A DNA stretch of 37,785 bases. Source: Caballeronia arvi. GTDB taxonomy: Bacteria; Pseudomonadota; Gammaproteobacteria; Burkholderiales; Burkholderiaceae. Below the pieces are notes generated by a model, which was not told the origin of the DNA, searched no databases, and was given only the letters and a program-made list of their open reading frames with translations. Of this stretch, positions 7,500-15,742 are shown piece after piece (the stretch's first letter is position 1; the number at the start of each line of letters is the position of its first letter). The stretch spans positions 1 through 37,785 of the forward strand of contig NZ_FCOM02000063.1 in assembly GCF_001544695.2 (NCBI RefSeq). Reading direction: 5' to 3'. A program made the position numbers and the translations under genes.

Positions 7500-8180
7500 T
7501 CAGCTCTTGCGCGTATAGCGCAGCCACACGACGTCGTTATCGAGTTTCTCGACCGAATCGAGCTTCAGGTACGTGGGTTTCCGCCATGCGTCCATCGCGA
7601 TTTCGAACGATGACGTATGCGCCTCGCGCCCATCGACGAGCGGTATCAGAAGCACGCTGACTTCATCCGCGAGTTGCGCATTGACGAACGCGCCCGACAC
7701 ATGCCCGCCGCCTTCGACGATCAGCTTGCGGATTTTCAGTTCGCGCCCGAGCGTATCGACGACGCGCTTCAGTTCGATATCCTCCTTGCCGCCAAATACA
7801 TACGACGCGCCGATCGCTTGCAGATACGCGAGGTAATCGTCCTCGACGCTTTCGGCGAGCACTTCGACGATATGCGATTCGAGCGCCGTGCCGCTCTTCC
7901 ACGCGACGCGTCCGTTCGGATCGATCGAGATCGCGTACTGGCTCGCGTCGCGTGTAGCGAAATGATCCGTTCGCGGAATCGGGCCTTTCGCGAGCCCGCG
8001 CGGATAGTCGCGATCCCTGCCGTGCGAGATCTCCTGCATGGTGACGCGGCCGCATGCCCACGCGTCGGCGCCGAAGCGCGCGGCCGTGTCTTCGTAGGTC
8101 GGCGATGCGAAATCGAGATTCCAGTTATCGGTGAGACTGCGTCCGTCGATCGACGACATCATGTGGCAGACGATATGCAT
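7500..8180 (-). CDS. Dihydrofolate reductase / RibD C-terminal family protein
   Basis: A 226-residue protein of the RibD_C/DHFR-like superfamily, NADPH-dependent reductases of pyrimidine- or pterin-like substrates. Visible hallmarks are the N-terminal MMSSIDGRS strand-turn, GADAWACGRVTMQ (about residues 37-49), and the C-terminal LIVEGGGHVSGAFVNAQLADE (about 165-185), the usual RibD cofactor-binding motif. No deaminase domain is present, so it is not a full RibD. The ATG at 8180 has GGAG 7 bases upstream. It follows the same strand as DUF3182 but is separated from it by 77 bp and is probably a separate unit. Confidence 0.83.
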   Translation of the reverse strand: MHIVCHMMSSIDGRSLTDNWNLDFASPTYEDTAARFGADAWACGRVTMQEISHGRDRDYPRGLAKGPIPRTDHFATRDASQYAISIDPNGRVAWKSGTALESHIVEVLAESVEDDYLAYLQAIGASYVFGGKEDIELKRVVDTLGRELKIRKLIVEGGGHVSGAFVNAQLADEVSVLLIPLVDGREAHTSSFEIAMDAWRKPTYLKLDSVEKLDNDVVWLRYTRKS

Positions 8181-8300
8181 GCGGGAACTCCAGGGAAGGG
8201 CGAATACGGTCTCGCGTGCAAACTTCGTGCCGCCAGCACGAAACACCGATACGCGAGAAAATGACGGGCTGTTCCGCTTTTTATTGCAACGGCTTATCTC

Positions 8301-9515
8301 ATGTCAGATCTCGCTACCCCGCTTCCCCGCCGCGCGAACACCAATCCCGGGCCGCTTGGCATCGCCGCGCTGCTGATCGTGCTCGGCGCGTGGTATCTCG
8401 GCCAGACCGTCGGCGCGCGCCAGGCTGCGTTGTATGTCGTCGGCGCGTTGCTCGGCGTTTCGCTTTATCACGCGGCGTTCGGTTTCACGTCCGCGTGGCG
8501 CGTGTTCATCGCCGATGGCCGCGGGGCCGGCCTGCGCGCGCAAATGCTGATGCTCGCGGTCGGCGTCGCGCTGTTCTTCCCCGCGCTCGCCGCGGGCACG
8601 CTCTTCGGCACGCCCGTGACGGGGCTCGTGTCGCCGGCGGGCACATCGGTGATCGTGGGCGCGTTCATGTTCGGCATCGGCATGCAACTGGGCGGCGGCT
8701 GCGCGTCGGGCACGCTCTATACGGTCGGCGGCGGCAGCACGCGCATGATCGTGACGCTTGCGGCGTTCATCGCTGGGTCCGTCATCGCGACCGCGCACAT
8801 GCCGTTCTGGACCGCGCTGCCGCACTTGCAGCCGGTTTCGCTCGTCAAGTCGCTCGGCGCCGGGCCGGCGCTCGCAATTAACTGGATCGCGTTCGCGCTG
8901 ATCGCTGCACTGACCGTCATCATCGAAAAGCGCCGTCACGGAAGGCTCGTCGCAGCGCACGTCCAGCCGCCGCACACATCGCCGTGGCTGCACGGGCCTT
9001 GGCCGCTCGTGGCTGGCGGCATCGCGCTCGCCGTGCTCAATTTCGCGACGCTCGCGCTGTCCGGACGGCCGTGGGGCATCACGTCGGCGTTCGCGTTGTG
9101 GGGCGCGAAGGCGGCGGCCATGTTCGGCGCCGATACCGCGAGCTGGCCGTACTGGACAAGCCAGGCCAACGCGGCCGCGCTCGCCGCGCCGATTTCCCGC
9201 GATGTCACGTCCGTCATGGATATCGGCATCGTGCTCGGCGCAATGCTTGCCGCCGCGCTCGCCGGCCGTTATGCGCCGGTCTGGCGGGTGCCGATGCGCT
9301 CCCTGATCGCGGCGATCGTCGGCGGTCTGCTGCTCGGTTACGGCGCGCGGCTCGCGTACGGCTGCAATATCGGCGCGTACTTCAGCGGCATCGTGTCGGG
9401 CAGTCTGCACGGCTGGCTATGGCTCGTCGCAGCCTTTTTCGGCAACATCGCCGGCACGCGGCTGCGTCCGTTCTTCGGGCTCGCAGTCGAGCGTTTGCGC
9501 CCGACGTCCTGCTGA
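8301..9515 (+). CDS. YeeE/YedE family membrane transporter (thiosulfate/sulfur-type)
   Basis: A 404-residue polytopic protein with about nine to ten hydrophobic helices, the full-length two-half YeeE/YedE (PF04143) form. Each half has its conserved Cys motif: GGGCASGTLYTVGGGS (about residues 132-147) and YGCNIGAYFSGIVSGSLHGW (about 353-372). In the studied homologue TsuA, such cysteines pass thiosulfate through the membrane; transport of thiosulfate or another sulfur species here is therefore inferred. The gene stands alone, divergent from the DHFR-like gene across 120 bp. Confidence 0.88.
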   Translation: MSDLATPLPRRANTNPGPLGIAALLIVLGAWYLGQTVGARQAALYVVGALLGVSLYHAAFGFTSAWRVFIADGRGAGLRAQMLMLAVGVALFFPALAAGTLFGTPVTGLVSPAGTSVIVGAFMFGIGMQLGGGCASGTLYTVGGGSTRMIVTLAAFIAGSVIATAHMPFWTALPHLQPVSLVKSLGAGPALAINWIAFALIAALTVIIEKRRHGRLVAAHVQPPHTSPWLHGPWPLVAGGIALAVLNFATLALSGRPWGITSAFALWGAKAAAMFGADTASWPYWTSQANAAALAAPISRDVTSVMDIGIVLGAMLAAALAGRYAPVWRVPMRSLIAAIVGGLLLGYGARLAYGCNIGAYFSGIVSGSLHGWLWLVAAFFGNIAGTRLRPFFGLAVERLRPTSC

Positions 9516-9599
9516 GCAATGTTGCGTTCCGCTTTTTATCGGAACGCGTTTCGATTTGTGCCGGAAGTGAGTCCGGCGCGTTATGCGAAAATTGCCCGC

Positions 9600-9851
9600 A
9601 TGAAAAAGACCACTTCGCTCATCGTCCCGTTTCTGCTGATCGCGCTCAGCCCGCTCGCGCACGCGAGTGTGGCCTCGGGCGCGCATCAGTTTAAGGAAGA
9701 CCTCAAACCCGCCGGACGCCAGACCGGGCACGCGGCGCGCGATGCCGCTCATGCGATCGGCGACGGCGCGAAATCGGCCGGTCACGCCATCGCCGATACA
9801 TCGAAACGCGGCTATCAAGCCACCAAAAAGTGGGTAAAGGGCGAGGAATAG
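9600..9851 (+). CDS. Small exported Ala/His/Lys-rich protein
   Basis: An 83-residue protein with a clear signal peptide: MKKTTS, a hydrophobic core and an AHA-S cleavage-like site near residue 21. The mature part is rich in Ala, Gly, His and Lys, with loosely repeated HA(I/A)xDxxKxxGHA segments, and ends KKWVKGEE. No domain is recognised. Periplasmic location is expected. The ATG at 9600 is chosen because it begins the signal peptide; an earlier in-frame codon at 9519 would bury it. Confidence 0.7.
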   Translation: MKKTTSLIVPFLLIALSPLAHASVASGAHQFKEDLKPAGRQTGHAARDAAHAIGDGAKSAGHAIADTSKRGYQATKKWVKGEE

Positions 9852-9872
9852 GCCACTAGCCCGCCATTTGAC

Positions 9873-9892
9873 GCGCCGCTTTTAAGCGGCGC
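9873..9892 (+). terminator. GC-rich hairpin after the small exported-protein gene
   Basis: GCGCCGC (9873-9879) and GCGGCGC (9886-9892) form a 7-bp stem with a TTTTAA loop, 21 bp after the stop. There is no T-run after it, so it is at best a weak intrinsic terminator. Confidence 0.4.
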
Positions 9893-9916
9893 TTGACAAC
9901 GCCATCGAGCGCTTGT

Positions 9917-9938
9917 TATTAATAATCGTTATCATTTA
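9917..9938. promoter_or_regulatory. Fur box upstream of iron operon
   Basis: The AT-rich stretch containing TAATAATCGTTATCATTTA closely resembles the Fur consensus GATAATGATAATCATTATC (interlocking NAT triplets). It stands out from the GC-rich surroundings and lies about 105 bp before DUF3649, whose operon partners belong to an iron-related family. Repression by Fur-Fe under iron-replete conditions is the expected regulation. Confidence 0.75.
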
Positions 9939-10043
9939 CATATTTCTAGCGTCGGCGAGCCGACGGTCGCGTCACGTTCCGCTTATCGCGCGGACGCCTC
10001 GCTCACGAATAACTTGAACGCCTCCTTCCAGAAAAACGCGCCG

Positions 10044-10331
10044 ATGATCGCAATCGGCAAGCACGTTCCGCTCGTCTCGCGCATCGTGGCTGCGATATTC
10101 GGCGGCTACGCGCTCGCCGCGCTCGCGAGCGTGGCAGCGCTCGCGTTGCCGATGGATCAGGCCCAAGCCGTCCTGACCGGCATGCTTGCGAGTTTCATCG
10201 TCTATGCGTGCGCGGTCATCTGGGTGTTCGCGGCTCGTAGCGCGCGGCGCGCGTGGGCGGGGCTTGCGATCGTCGCCGTGCCGCTGCTCGTTGCTGCATC
10301 CAGCGTATGGACAGGAGGGCACGTCTCGTGA
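10044..10331 (+). CDS. DUF3649 small membrane protein
   Basis: A 95-residue protein with three hydrophobic segments (about residues 8-32, 40-62 and 70-88), typical of DUF3649. It is always found with PepSY-membrane and DUF3325 genes in siderophore or heme-type iron loci; its own role is unknown. The ATG at 10044 is used; a TTG at 10014 would add ten residues, and neither has a good ribosome-binding site. Its TGA overlaps the GTG of the next gene. Confidence 0.78.
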   Translation: MIAIGKHVPLVSRIVAAIFGGYALAALASVAALALPMDQAQAVLTGMLASFIVYACAVIWVFAARSARRAWAGLAIVAVPLLVAASSVWTGGHVS

Positions 10332-11932
10332 AGCGCCGCGGCATTCGCCAGAGCATGTCCGATCTGCATACGTGGGCCGGTTTGCTCGCTGGCTGGATCC
10401 TCTATGCGATGTTCCTGACCGGCACCGTCAGCTACTTCAAGGACGAAACCTCGCAATGGATGCGGCCCGAGCAGCCGCATCAGCGCGAGATGGCGGATCC
10501 GGCGCTCGTCGCACAACGCGTGACCGCGACGCTCGGCAAGATCGCCGCGGGCAGCCCGCAATGGAGCTTCGAGTTGCCGAACGAGCGCTCGAGTGTCGTT
10601 GGTTCTTTCTGGCGCGTGCCGGGCGTGGCGACCGGAAAACGCGCGTTCGAGGAAGCGAGCTTCGATCCCGTCACGGGCCAGCGCACGAGCGCGCGCAAGA
10701 CGCTCGGCGGCGAATTTTTCTATCGCTTCCATTTCCAGTTTTATTACATGCCGGTGTTGTGGGGACGCTGGCTGGCGGGACTCTGTGCGATGTTCATGCT
10801 CGTCGCGATCGTGAGCGGCGTCATCACGCACAAAAAAATCTTCGTCGATTTCTTCACGTTCCGATGGAGCAAGGGACAGCGTTCATGGCTCGATGCACAT
10901 AACGCGCTATCGGTATTCGGCCTGCCGTTTCACGCCATGATCACCTACACCGGCCTAGTCACGCTGATGGCGATGTACATGCCCTGGGGCGCGCAGACCG
11001 CGTTCAAGACGCCCGCCGAACGCCAGGCGATGCAAGTGCAACTGAGTGCGTTCATACAGCCGGGCAAGCCGGGCGGACAGAAGGCCGCGCTCGCACCCGT
11101 CGACGCGATGGTGCGCGAGGCGCAAGCGCGCTGGGGCCGCGACAAGGTCGGCCGCGTGACGGTCACGAATCCCGGCGATATCACCGCGCGCGTGGCCGTT
11201 TCGCGCGGCGAGGCGTTGCGTGTCTCGATGAGCCCGCAATACATGCTCTTCGATGGCGTGACGGGCAAGCTCATCGACGTGAAGGACGGCGTCGGCGCGG
11301 CGGCGGAAACGCGCGGTGTGCTCTACGCACTGCATCTCGGACGCTTCAGCGATCTGCAATCGCGCTGGCTGTATTTCATCGTCAGCCTCGCGGGCACGGC
11401 GATGGTCGGCACCGGTCTCGTCATGTGGACCGTCAAGCGCCGTCAGAAGCTGCCCGATCCTGCGCGGCCGTACTTCGGCTTCTGGCTCGTCGAGCGTTTG
11501 AATATCGCGAGCATCGCGGGCCTTTCCGTCGCGATGACGGGCTTTCTGTGGGGCAATCGCCTGCTGCCGCTCGTGATCGCAGCCCGCGACGTCGCCGAGA
11601 TCAACCTGTTCTTCGCGGTGTGGGGCGCGACGTTGCTCTATGCGTTGCTGCGCCCCGCGAAGCGTGGATGGATCGAATTGCTGTGGCTCGCTGCCGCGAT
11701 GCTCGCGCTGGTGCCCGTGCTCGATGCATTGACGACCGACAGACCGTTCTGGCGCAGCGTCGCGCAAGGCGACTGGGTGTTCGCGGGCTTCGATCTGATG
11801 ATGTGGGCCTTCGCTGCGCTGCATGCGGCGCTGGCGCTGCGCGTGACGCATCATCGTGCGCGTGTGAAGCCTGCGAGAAAGCGCCCGACCGCGCGCGCCG
11901 TAGTACGCGAACATGAAAAGGAAAGCGTATGA
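10328..11932 (+). CDS. PepSY-associated transmembrane protein (iron-uptake ferric reductase-like)
   Basis: A 534-residue inner-membrane protein of the PepSY-TM family (PiuB/FsrB/FoxB-like). The N-terminal SDLHTWAGLLAGWILYAMFL helix (about residues 10-32) is the family hallmark. A large periplasmic PepSY region follows, then paired helices and four further C-terminal helices (about 385-515). His residues in the helices, including SFYRFHFQFYY and WLDAHNALS segments, may bind heme. Homologues reduce ferric siderophores in the periplasm so iron can be released; that function is inferred here. The GTG start follows a strong AGGAGG (10313-10318) and overlaps the stop of DUF3649. The next gene overlaps by ATGA. 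Confidence 0.88.
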   Translation: MKRRGIRQSMSDLHTWAGLLAGWILYAMFLTGTVSYFKDETSQWMRPEQPHQREMADPALVAQRVTATLGKIAAGSPQWSFELPNERSSVVGSFWRVPGVATGKRAFEEASFDPVTGQRTSARKTLGGEFFYRFHFQFYYMPVLWGRWLAGLCAMFMLVAIVSGVITHKKIFVDFFTFRWSKGQRSWLDAHNALSVFGLPFHAMITYTGLVTLMAMYMPWGAQTAFKTPAERQAMQVQLSAFIQPGKPGGQKAALAPVDAMVREAQARWGRDKVGRVTVTNPGDITARVAVSRGEALRVSMSPQYMLFDGVTGKLIDVKDGVGAAAETRGVLYALHLGRFSDLQSRWLYFIVSLAGTAMVGTGLVMWTVKRRQKLPDPARPYFGFWLVERLNIASIAGLSVAMTGFLWGNRLLPLVIAARDVAEINLFFAVWGATLLYALLRPAKRGWIELLWLAAAMLALVPVLDALTTDRPFWRSVAQGDWVFAGFDLMMWAFAALHAALALRVTHHRARVKPARKRPTARAVVREHEKESV

Positions 11933-12204
11933 CGATTGCGCTCTGTGTGATCGCATTCGCCTTCCTCGCAATCTCGATGGATCGCCATCAAACGACTTTG
12001 TTCGGACGCGAGCTTTCCGACGCACGATCGCGCGCCTTTCGCATCGCCGGGTGGTGCGGGCTTGCGCTCGCAATGCGCGTCGTCGTCGGCGATGAAGGAT
12101 GGGCGCTCGGTCTCGTCAGCTATAGCGGCTGCACGAGTCTTGCAGCGGGGCTCGTGTACGGCGGGCTCATCGTGCACGAGCGATACGCGCATCACCAGCC
12201 GTGA
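11929..12204 (+). CDS. DUF3325 small membrane protein
   Basis: A 91-residue protein, last gene of the Fur-box operon, starting in the stop of the PepSY gene (ATGA). It contains MDRHQTTLFGRELS (about residues 17-30) and two to three hydrophobic stretches, the standard DUF3325 pattern. Function is unknown, but it accompanies iron-siderophore reductase genes. Its 3' end overlaps that of the convergent DSD1-type gene by 13 bp. Confidence 0.85.
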   Translation: MTIALCVIAFAFLAISMDRHQTTLFGRELSDARSRAFRIAGWCGLALAMRVVVGDEGWALGLVSYSGCTSLAAGLVYGGLIVHERYAHHQP

Positions 12205-13331
12205 AAGCGCGGCCATGCGACAGTGCTGCCATCGCTTGCGAGCGCGTGATACTCGGGATATTGCGCGCCCGTCGCACACGCATGATTCGGCAGGATGCGC
12301 AGCTTCATGCCGATGGGAAAGCGTCGCGCGAGGTCATCGTCATGCTCCACCGCGAGAATGCCGTGCTCTTGGTTCGCACCGACTAGCGCACAGCCTTCGA
12401 GCGGCGTGCCGTCGAGCGCGCAGGCAAGACCATAGCCATAATCGTGCGTCTGCTTCGACGTGCCGCGGTCGCGGCTCATCGCCATCCATCCTGCATCGAC
12501 GATGACCCAGCCCTTGTCGGGCTGATGACCGATGACGCTCGTGAGCACGCTCAACGCGATATCGCTCGTCGTGCAGGCGCCGACGTTGGCCATCACCAGA
12601 TCGAAGAACACGTAGACGCCCGCGCGCACTTCGGTGACACCTTCGAGACTTTTCGCGGCAAGCGCGGTCGGTGTCGAGCCGACGCTGACGGTCCTGCACG
12701 CGATGCCCGCCGCGCGCAGACGTTCGGCCGCGCGCACGCAGCCCGCGCGTTCCTGTTCGGCGAGCGCGGCAAGCGCTTCGGGATCGTTCAGTTCATAGCT
12801 GGAGCCCGCATGCGTCATCACGCCGCCCACTTCGATGCCGCCATCCCGAAGAATGCGGCCGATCGTGAGTAGCGCATCGTCGTCGGGCGAGAGGCCCGAG
12901 CGATGACCGTCCGTATCGATCTCCAGCCAGACTTCGAACGTGTCGTTGGCGGCCTTGCAAAACTCGACGATCGCCGATGCTGCCGCCGCGTTGTCAGCGA
13001 TGATCTTCAGATCGCAGCCCTTGTGCTTTAGCGCCATCGCGCGCGGCAATTTAGCCGGCACGATACCGACGGCGTAAAGAATGTCGACGATGCCCGCCGC
13101 GAAAAATTCTTCCGCTTCCTTCAACGTCGATACGGTAATGCCCCGCGCGCCCGCCGCGATCTGCGCGTGCACGACATCGGGACACTTCGTCGTCTTCACA
13201 TGCGGACGGAACGTCACGCCGAGCGCGTTCATACGCGACTGCATGACGTCGATGTTGTGCTGCATTCTCGCGATATCGACGATCGCGGCGGGTGTGTCGA
13301 GTTGCTCGATGTTCATGATGTGATCGTTCAC
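12192..13331 (-). CDS. DSD1-family PLP enzyme (D-threonine / 3-hydroxyaspartate aldolase-like)
   Basis: A 379-residue fold-type III PLP enzyme with an alanine-racemase-like N-terminal barrel and the DSD1 C-terminal domain. The PLP lysine is likely Lys46 in RPHVKTTK. The barrel end carries VGSTPT for phosphate binding, and the C-terminal His350 and Cys352 in PNHACAT are the expected metal ligands of D-threonine aldolase and D-serine dehydratase relatives. The exact reaction (aldol cleavage of D-threonine or beta-hydroxyaspartate, or D-serine dehydration) cannot be decided. The GTG at 13331 is preferred because AGGAG lies 8 bases upstream; an ATG follows at 13316. It is downstream of LysR and EamA genes on the same strand and may be part of the same amino-acid response module. 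Confidence 0.87.
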   Translation of the reverse strand: MNDHIMNIEQLDTPAAIVDIARMQHNIDVMQSRMNALGVTFRPHVKTTKCPDVVHAQIAAGARGITVSTLKEAEEFFAAGIVDILYAVGIVPAKLPRAMALKHKGCDLKIIADNAAAASAIVEFCKAANDTFEVWLEIDTDGHRSGLSPDDDALLTIGRILRDGGIEVGGVMTHAGSSYELNDPEALAALAEQERAGCVRAAERLRAAGIACRTVSVGSTPTALAAKSLEGVTEVRAGVYVFFDLVMANVGACTTSDIALSVLTSVIGHQPDKGWVIVDAGWMAMSRDRGTSKQTHDYGYGLACALDGTPLEGCALVGANQEHGILAVEHDDDLARRFPIGMKLRILPNHACATGAQYPEYHALASDGSTVAWPRFHGW

Positions 13332-13428
13332 GATTGCAGCTCCTGCGAGCGCCGTTCGGCAATGGCGTCGATTATAGGATCGCTTCGATTAAGCCACGCT
13401 CACTCCATGATTCACCAAAACTGAATCT

Positions 13429-14334
13429 TCAACCGCGCCACGGCGGCTGCGGCCTGAACCGCGACTGCATGAACTGCATGAATTCGCGCGTTCTGCGTGG
13501 CAGGCCCGCACGACTGCGCGTGAGCGCGACCACGTTCGCATCGGGCGTCTTCCATGACGGCAGCAGTCGCACCAGCGCGCCCGTGCGGATATCGTCGGCG
13601 ACGTCCCACTCGGAGCGCAGGATGATGCCGCGTCCTTCGATGCCCCAACGCCGGATCACATCGCCATCGTTGCAGGCGAGCCTGGATGCGACGCGCACGC
13701 TGCGACTCGTGCGTCCCTTGCTGAAGTGCCATAGCGACGCATCTTCCTTGTTCTCCTGCAGCACGATGCAAGGCAATCGCGCGAGGTCCTGCGGCGACTC
13801 GGGCATGCCGAAGCGCTTCACGAAAGCAGGCGATGCGCAGACGAAGCGCGTATTCGGCGCAATCGCGTGACCGACGAGATTGGACGCGCGCAACTCGCCG
13901 ATATGCACGACGACATCGAAACGGTCGGCGGTCTCGGTCAAGGGTTGATCGGAGAGCGTGAGCGCGATATCGACATCGGGATGATCGCGCTGAAAGTCCG
14001 CGATGACGGGCGCGAGATATCTCCGCCCGAAGCCGAGCGGCGCGTTGACCTTCAGGCTTCCGACGAGTCCGCCACGGCGCACCTGCAGCTCGTCGAGCAG
14101 CGCATCGAACTGTTCGATCAGATCGGCGCCGCGTTGACACAGTAACGCGCCTTCATCGGTGAATTGCAGCTTGCGCGCGGTCCGGTCGATGAGACGCGTC
14201 CCGAGCTTCTTTTCGAGCTGTTGCAGGCGCTGCGAGACGGCCGAGGGTGACAGTCCGAGCCTGCGTCCTGTCGCGACCAGACTGCCGCTCTGCTGAATCG
14301 TGAGAAGGAAGCGAATGTCGGCGGTATCGGTCAT
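13429..14334 (-). CDS. LysR-family transcriptional regulator
   Basis: A 301-residue LysR regulator: winged helix-turn-helix at residues about 5-62 (SGSLVATGRRLGLSPSAVSQ), then a periplasmic-binding-protein-like effector domain from about 90 to 295 with LKVNAPLGFGRRYLAPVIADF. The effector is unknown. It lies 6 bp after the EamA gene on the same strand, so the two are probably cotranscribed. It may also control the D-threonine-aldolase-like gene 97 bp downstream. It is unlikely to be the main picolinate regulator because a MarR protein sits with that cluster. Confidence 0.92.
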   Translation of the reverse strand: MTDTADIRFLLTIQQSGSLVATGRRLGLSPSAVSQRLQQLEKKLGTRLIDRTARKLQFTDEGALLCQRGADLIEQFDALLDELQVRRGGLVGSLKVNAPLGFGRRYLAPVIADFQRDHPDVDIALTLSDQPLTETADRFDVVVHIGELRASNLVGHAIAPNTRFVCASPAFVKRFGMPESPQDLARLPCIVLQENKEDASLWHFSKGRTSRSVRVASRLACNDGDVIRRWGIEGRGIILRSEWDVADDIRTGALVRLLPSWKTPDANVVALTRSRAGLPRRTREFMQFMQSRFRPQPPWRG

Positions 14335-14340
14335 CGTGAT

Positions 14341-15243
14341 TTACGCAAGCGGTCCTTCCGGAATCTTGCGCTGCCATGCAACGGCAATCGCGCTGCCGAC
14401 GATCAACGCGATGCCCGCGAGCGAAAGCTGTGCGATGGTTTCGCCCCACGCGATATAGGCGAACAACGCCGCCCACACGATGCTCGTGTAGTTGAAGGGC
14501 GCGAGCGTGCCGGCGTCGGCGCGTCGAAAGGCCACTGTCATCAGGATCTGGCCCGCCGTCGCCAATGCGCCCAGAATCGCCATCAGAAGAAGCGCGTCGA
14601 AGGTCGGGGTCTTCCAGCCGAACGGGAGCGTGCCGCCGGCGACGACGGTGCCCACTGCCGTGAAGAACAGCACCGTGGTGCGTGAATCGTCGGTGGGGCG
14701 AATGCGCTTGATCTGAATGATGGAGAGTGCGCCGCACAACGCGCTCGACAACAGGAGCATCGGCCCAAGCCAGCTCGATTCGCCGCCGCCCGGCCGCACA
14801 ACGAGCAGCACGCCCGCAAAGCCGATCAACGCCGCGACGGCCGAGCGCATCGTCAGCCTTTCCTTCAGGATGAACGGCGCGAGCACCACGACGATCAGCG
14901 TCTCCGAATACGCGATCGCCACCGCCTCGCCGAGCGGAATATAAGGCAGGCCCGCGAAGAAGAAACCCGACGCGCCGAGCAGCGTCAGCGCGCGCCATGT
15001 CTGTCCCTTGAAGTCGAGACGCCGCACGCGATCCATCAGCGAACGCTCGCCGACACAGCACACGGCGATGGCGGGCACGAGACCGAACAACATACGAAAG
15101 AAGGTCAGTTCGTTTGCCGGATAGTGCAACGCGATCGCTTTCGCAAGCGTATCGACGATCGCGAAGCAAAGCATCGAAGCAAGGATGAAGCCAATGCTTG
15201 CGAGCGGCAGGTGGCTCGTGCGCGAGGCGGTGGTGGACGGCAT
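14341..15243 (-). CDS. EamA/DMT-family permease
   Basis: A 300-residue protein with ten predicted membrane helices in two EamA repeats (about residues 12-148 and 158-290), the usual drug/metabolite exporter architecture. Each repeat ends in a conserved Gly/Ala-rich helix, as in LIGFAGVLLVVRPGG. Members export amino acids or other small metabolites; neighbourhood to a D-amino-acid-type aldolase suggests an amino-acid-like substrate, as an inference. It starts 168 bp from the divergent picolinate operon. Confidence 0.88.
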   Translation of the reverse strand: MPSTTASRTSHLPLASIGFILASMLCFAIVDTLAKAIALHYPANELTFFRMLFGLVPAIAVCCVGERSLMDRVRRLDFKGQTWRALTLLGASGFFFAGLPYIPLGEAVAIAYSETLIVVVLAPFILKERLTMRSAVAALIGFAGVLLVVRPGGGESSWLGPMLLLSSALCGALSIIQIKRIRPTDDSRTTVLFFTAVGTVVAGGTLPFGWKTPTFDALLLMAILGALATAGQILMTVAFRRADAGTLAPFNYTSIVWAALFAYIAWGETIAQLSLAGIALIVGSAIAVAWQRKIPEGPLA

Positions 15244-15332
15244 GACGCGATGAATTCGTGGCGGAGCCTCGAATCATCGCACAAGCGCGGGTACACCCGA
15301 TCGTCTACGGGAAAGCCATTATTTTTTATCGA

Positions 15333-15360
15333 TTGACTCGCAAAAAAGTCCTGCTAGCAT
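15333..15360 (+). promoter_or_regulatory. Candidate sigma-70 promoter of the pic oxygenase operon
   Basis: TTGACT (15333-15338, five of six bases of the -35 consensus) is followed after 16 bp by TAGCAT (15355-15360, four of six of the -10). A transcription start near 15367 would place the palindromic operator at 15377-15388 just downstream, a natural position for a MarR-type repressor. Confidence 0.6.
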
Positions 15361-15376
15361 ACGTTCAACAGATTCA

Positions 15377-15388
15377 TCAGCACACTGA
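15377..15388. promoter_or_regulatory. PicR-type operator 1 (TCAGCACACTGA)
   Basis: A perfect TCAG-N4-CTGA inverted repeat 23 bp before the ferredoxin start codon and just after the candidate promoter. The same palindrome with the extended consensus TCAGCNYACTGA occurs at three other regulatory positions of the cluster. Binding by the MarR regulator encoded at 29207-29713 is inferred. Confidence 0.8.
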
Positions 15389-15411
15389 CAATATTTCGAA
15401 AGAGGCGACAG

Positions 15412-15717
15412 ATGACGCTCAAGTTCGCGGCGAAACTCGCCGACCTGGTGGAAGACGAGCCGCTCGGCGTGACGATCGGCGAGGAGCGCATCGCGCTCTA
15501 TTTGCTCGATGGCGAAGTGCATGCCACGCACAACGTTTGCACGCATCAGTTCGCGCTGTTGAGCGATGGTTATCTGGAAGACGGCTGCATCGAATGTCCG
15601 TTGCATCAGGGGCGGTTCGACATCCGCACGGGCGCGGCGCAATGCGCGCCGGTCACGCAGCCGATCCGCGTGTACGGCGTGCAGGTGGAAGGCGGCGAGA
15701 TCTACGTCGATCTTTGA
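15412..15717 (+). CDS. picB: Rieske [2Fe-2S] ferredoxin component of 6-hydroxypicolinate oxygenase (PicB)
   Basis: A 101-residue Rieske ferredoxin. The cluster ligands are visible as C43-x-H45 (VCTHQ) and C62-x2-H65 (CPLHQGRF), and the length is normal for oxygenase ferredoxins. It carries electrons from the reductase encoded next to the terminal oxygenase encoded after that. As first gene of the four-component set it lies directly behind a promoter and an operator. In the pic clusters of other bacteria, PicB is a four-component 6-hydroxypicolinate 3-monooxygenase; which PicB number this subunit carries I cannot say. The protein is cytoplasmic. Confidence 0.88.
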   Translation: MTLKFAAKLADLVEDEPLGVTIGEERIALYLLDGEVHATHNVCTHQFALLSDGYLEDGCIECPLHQGRFDIRTGAAQCAPVTQPIRVYGVQVEGGEIYVDL

Positions 15718-15742
15718 TGCGTACGAATACGGAGCGACGAAC

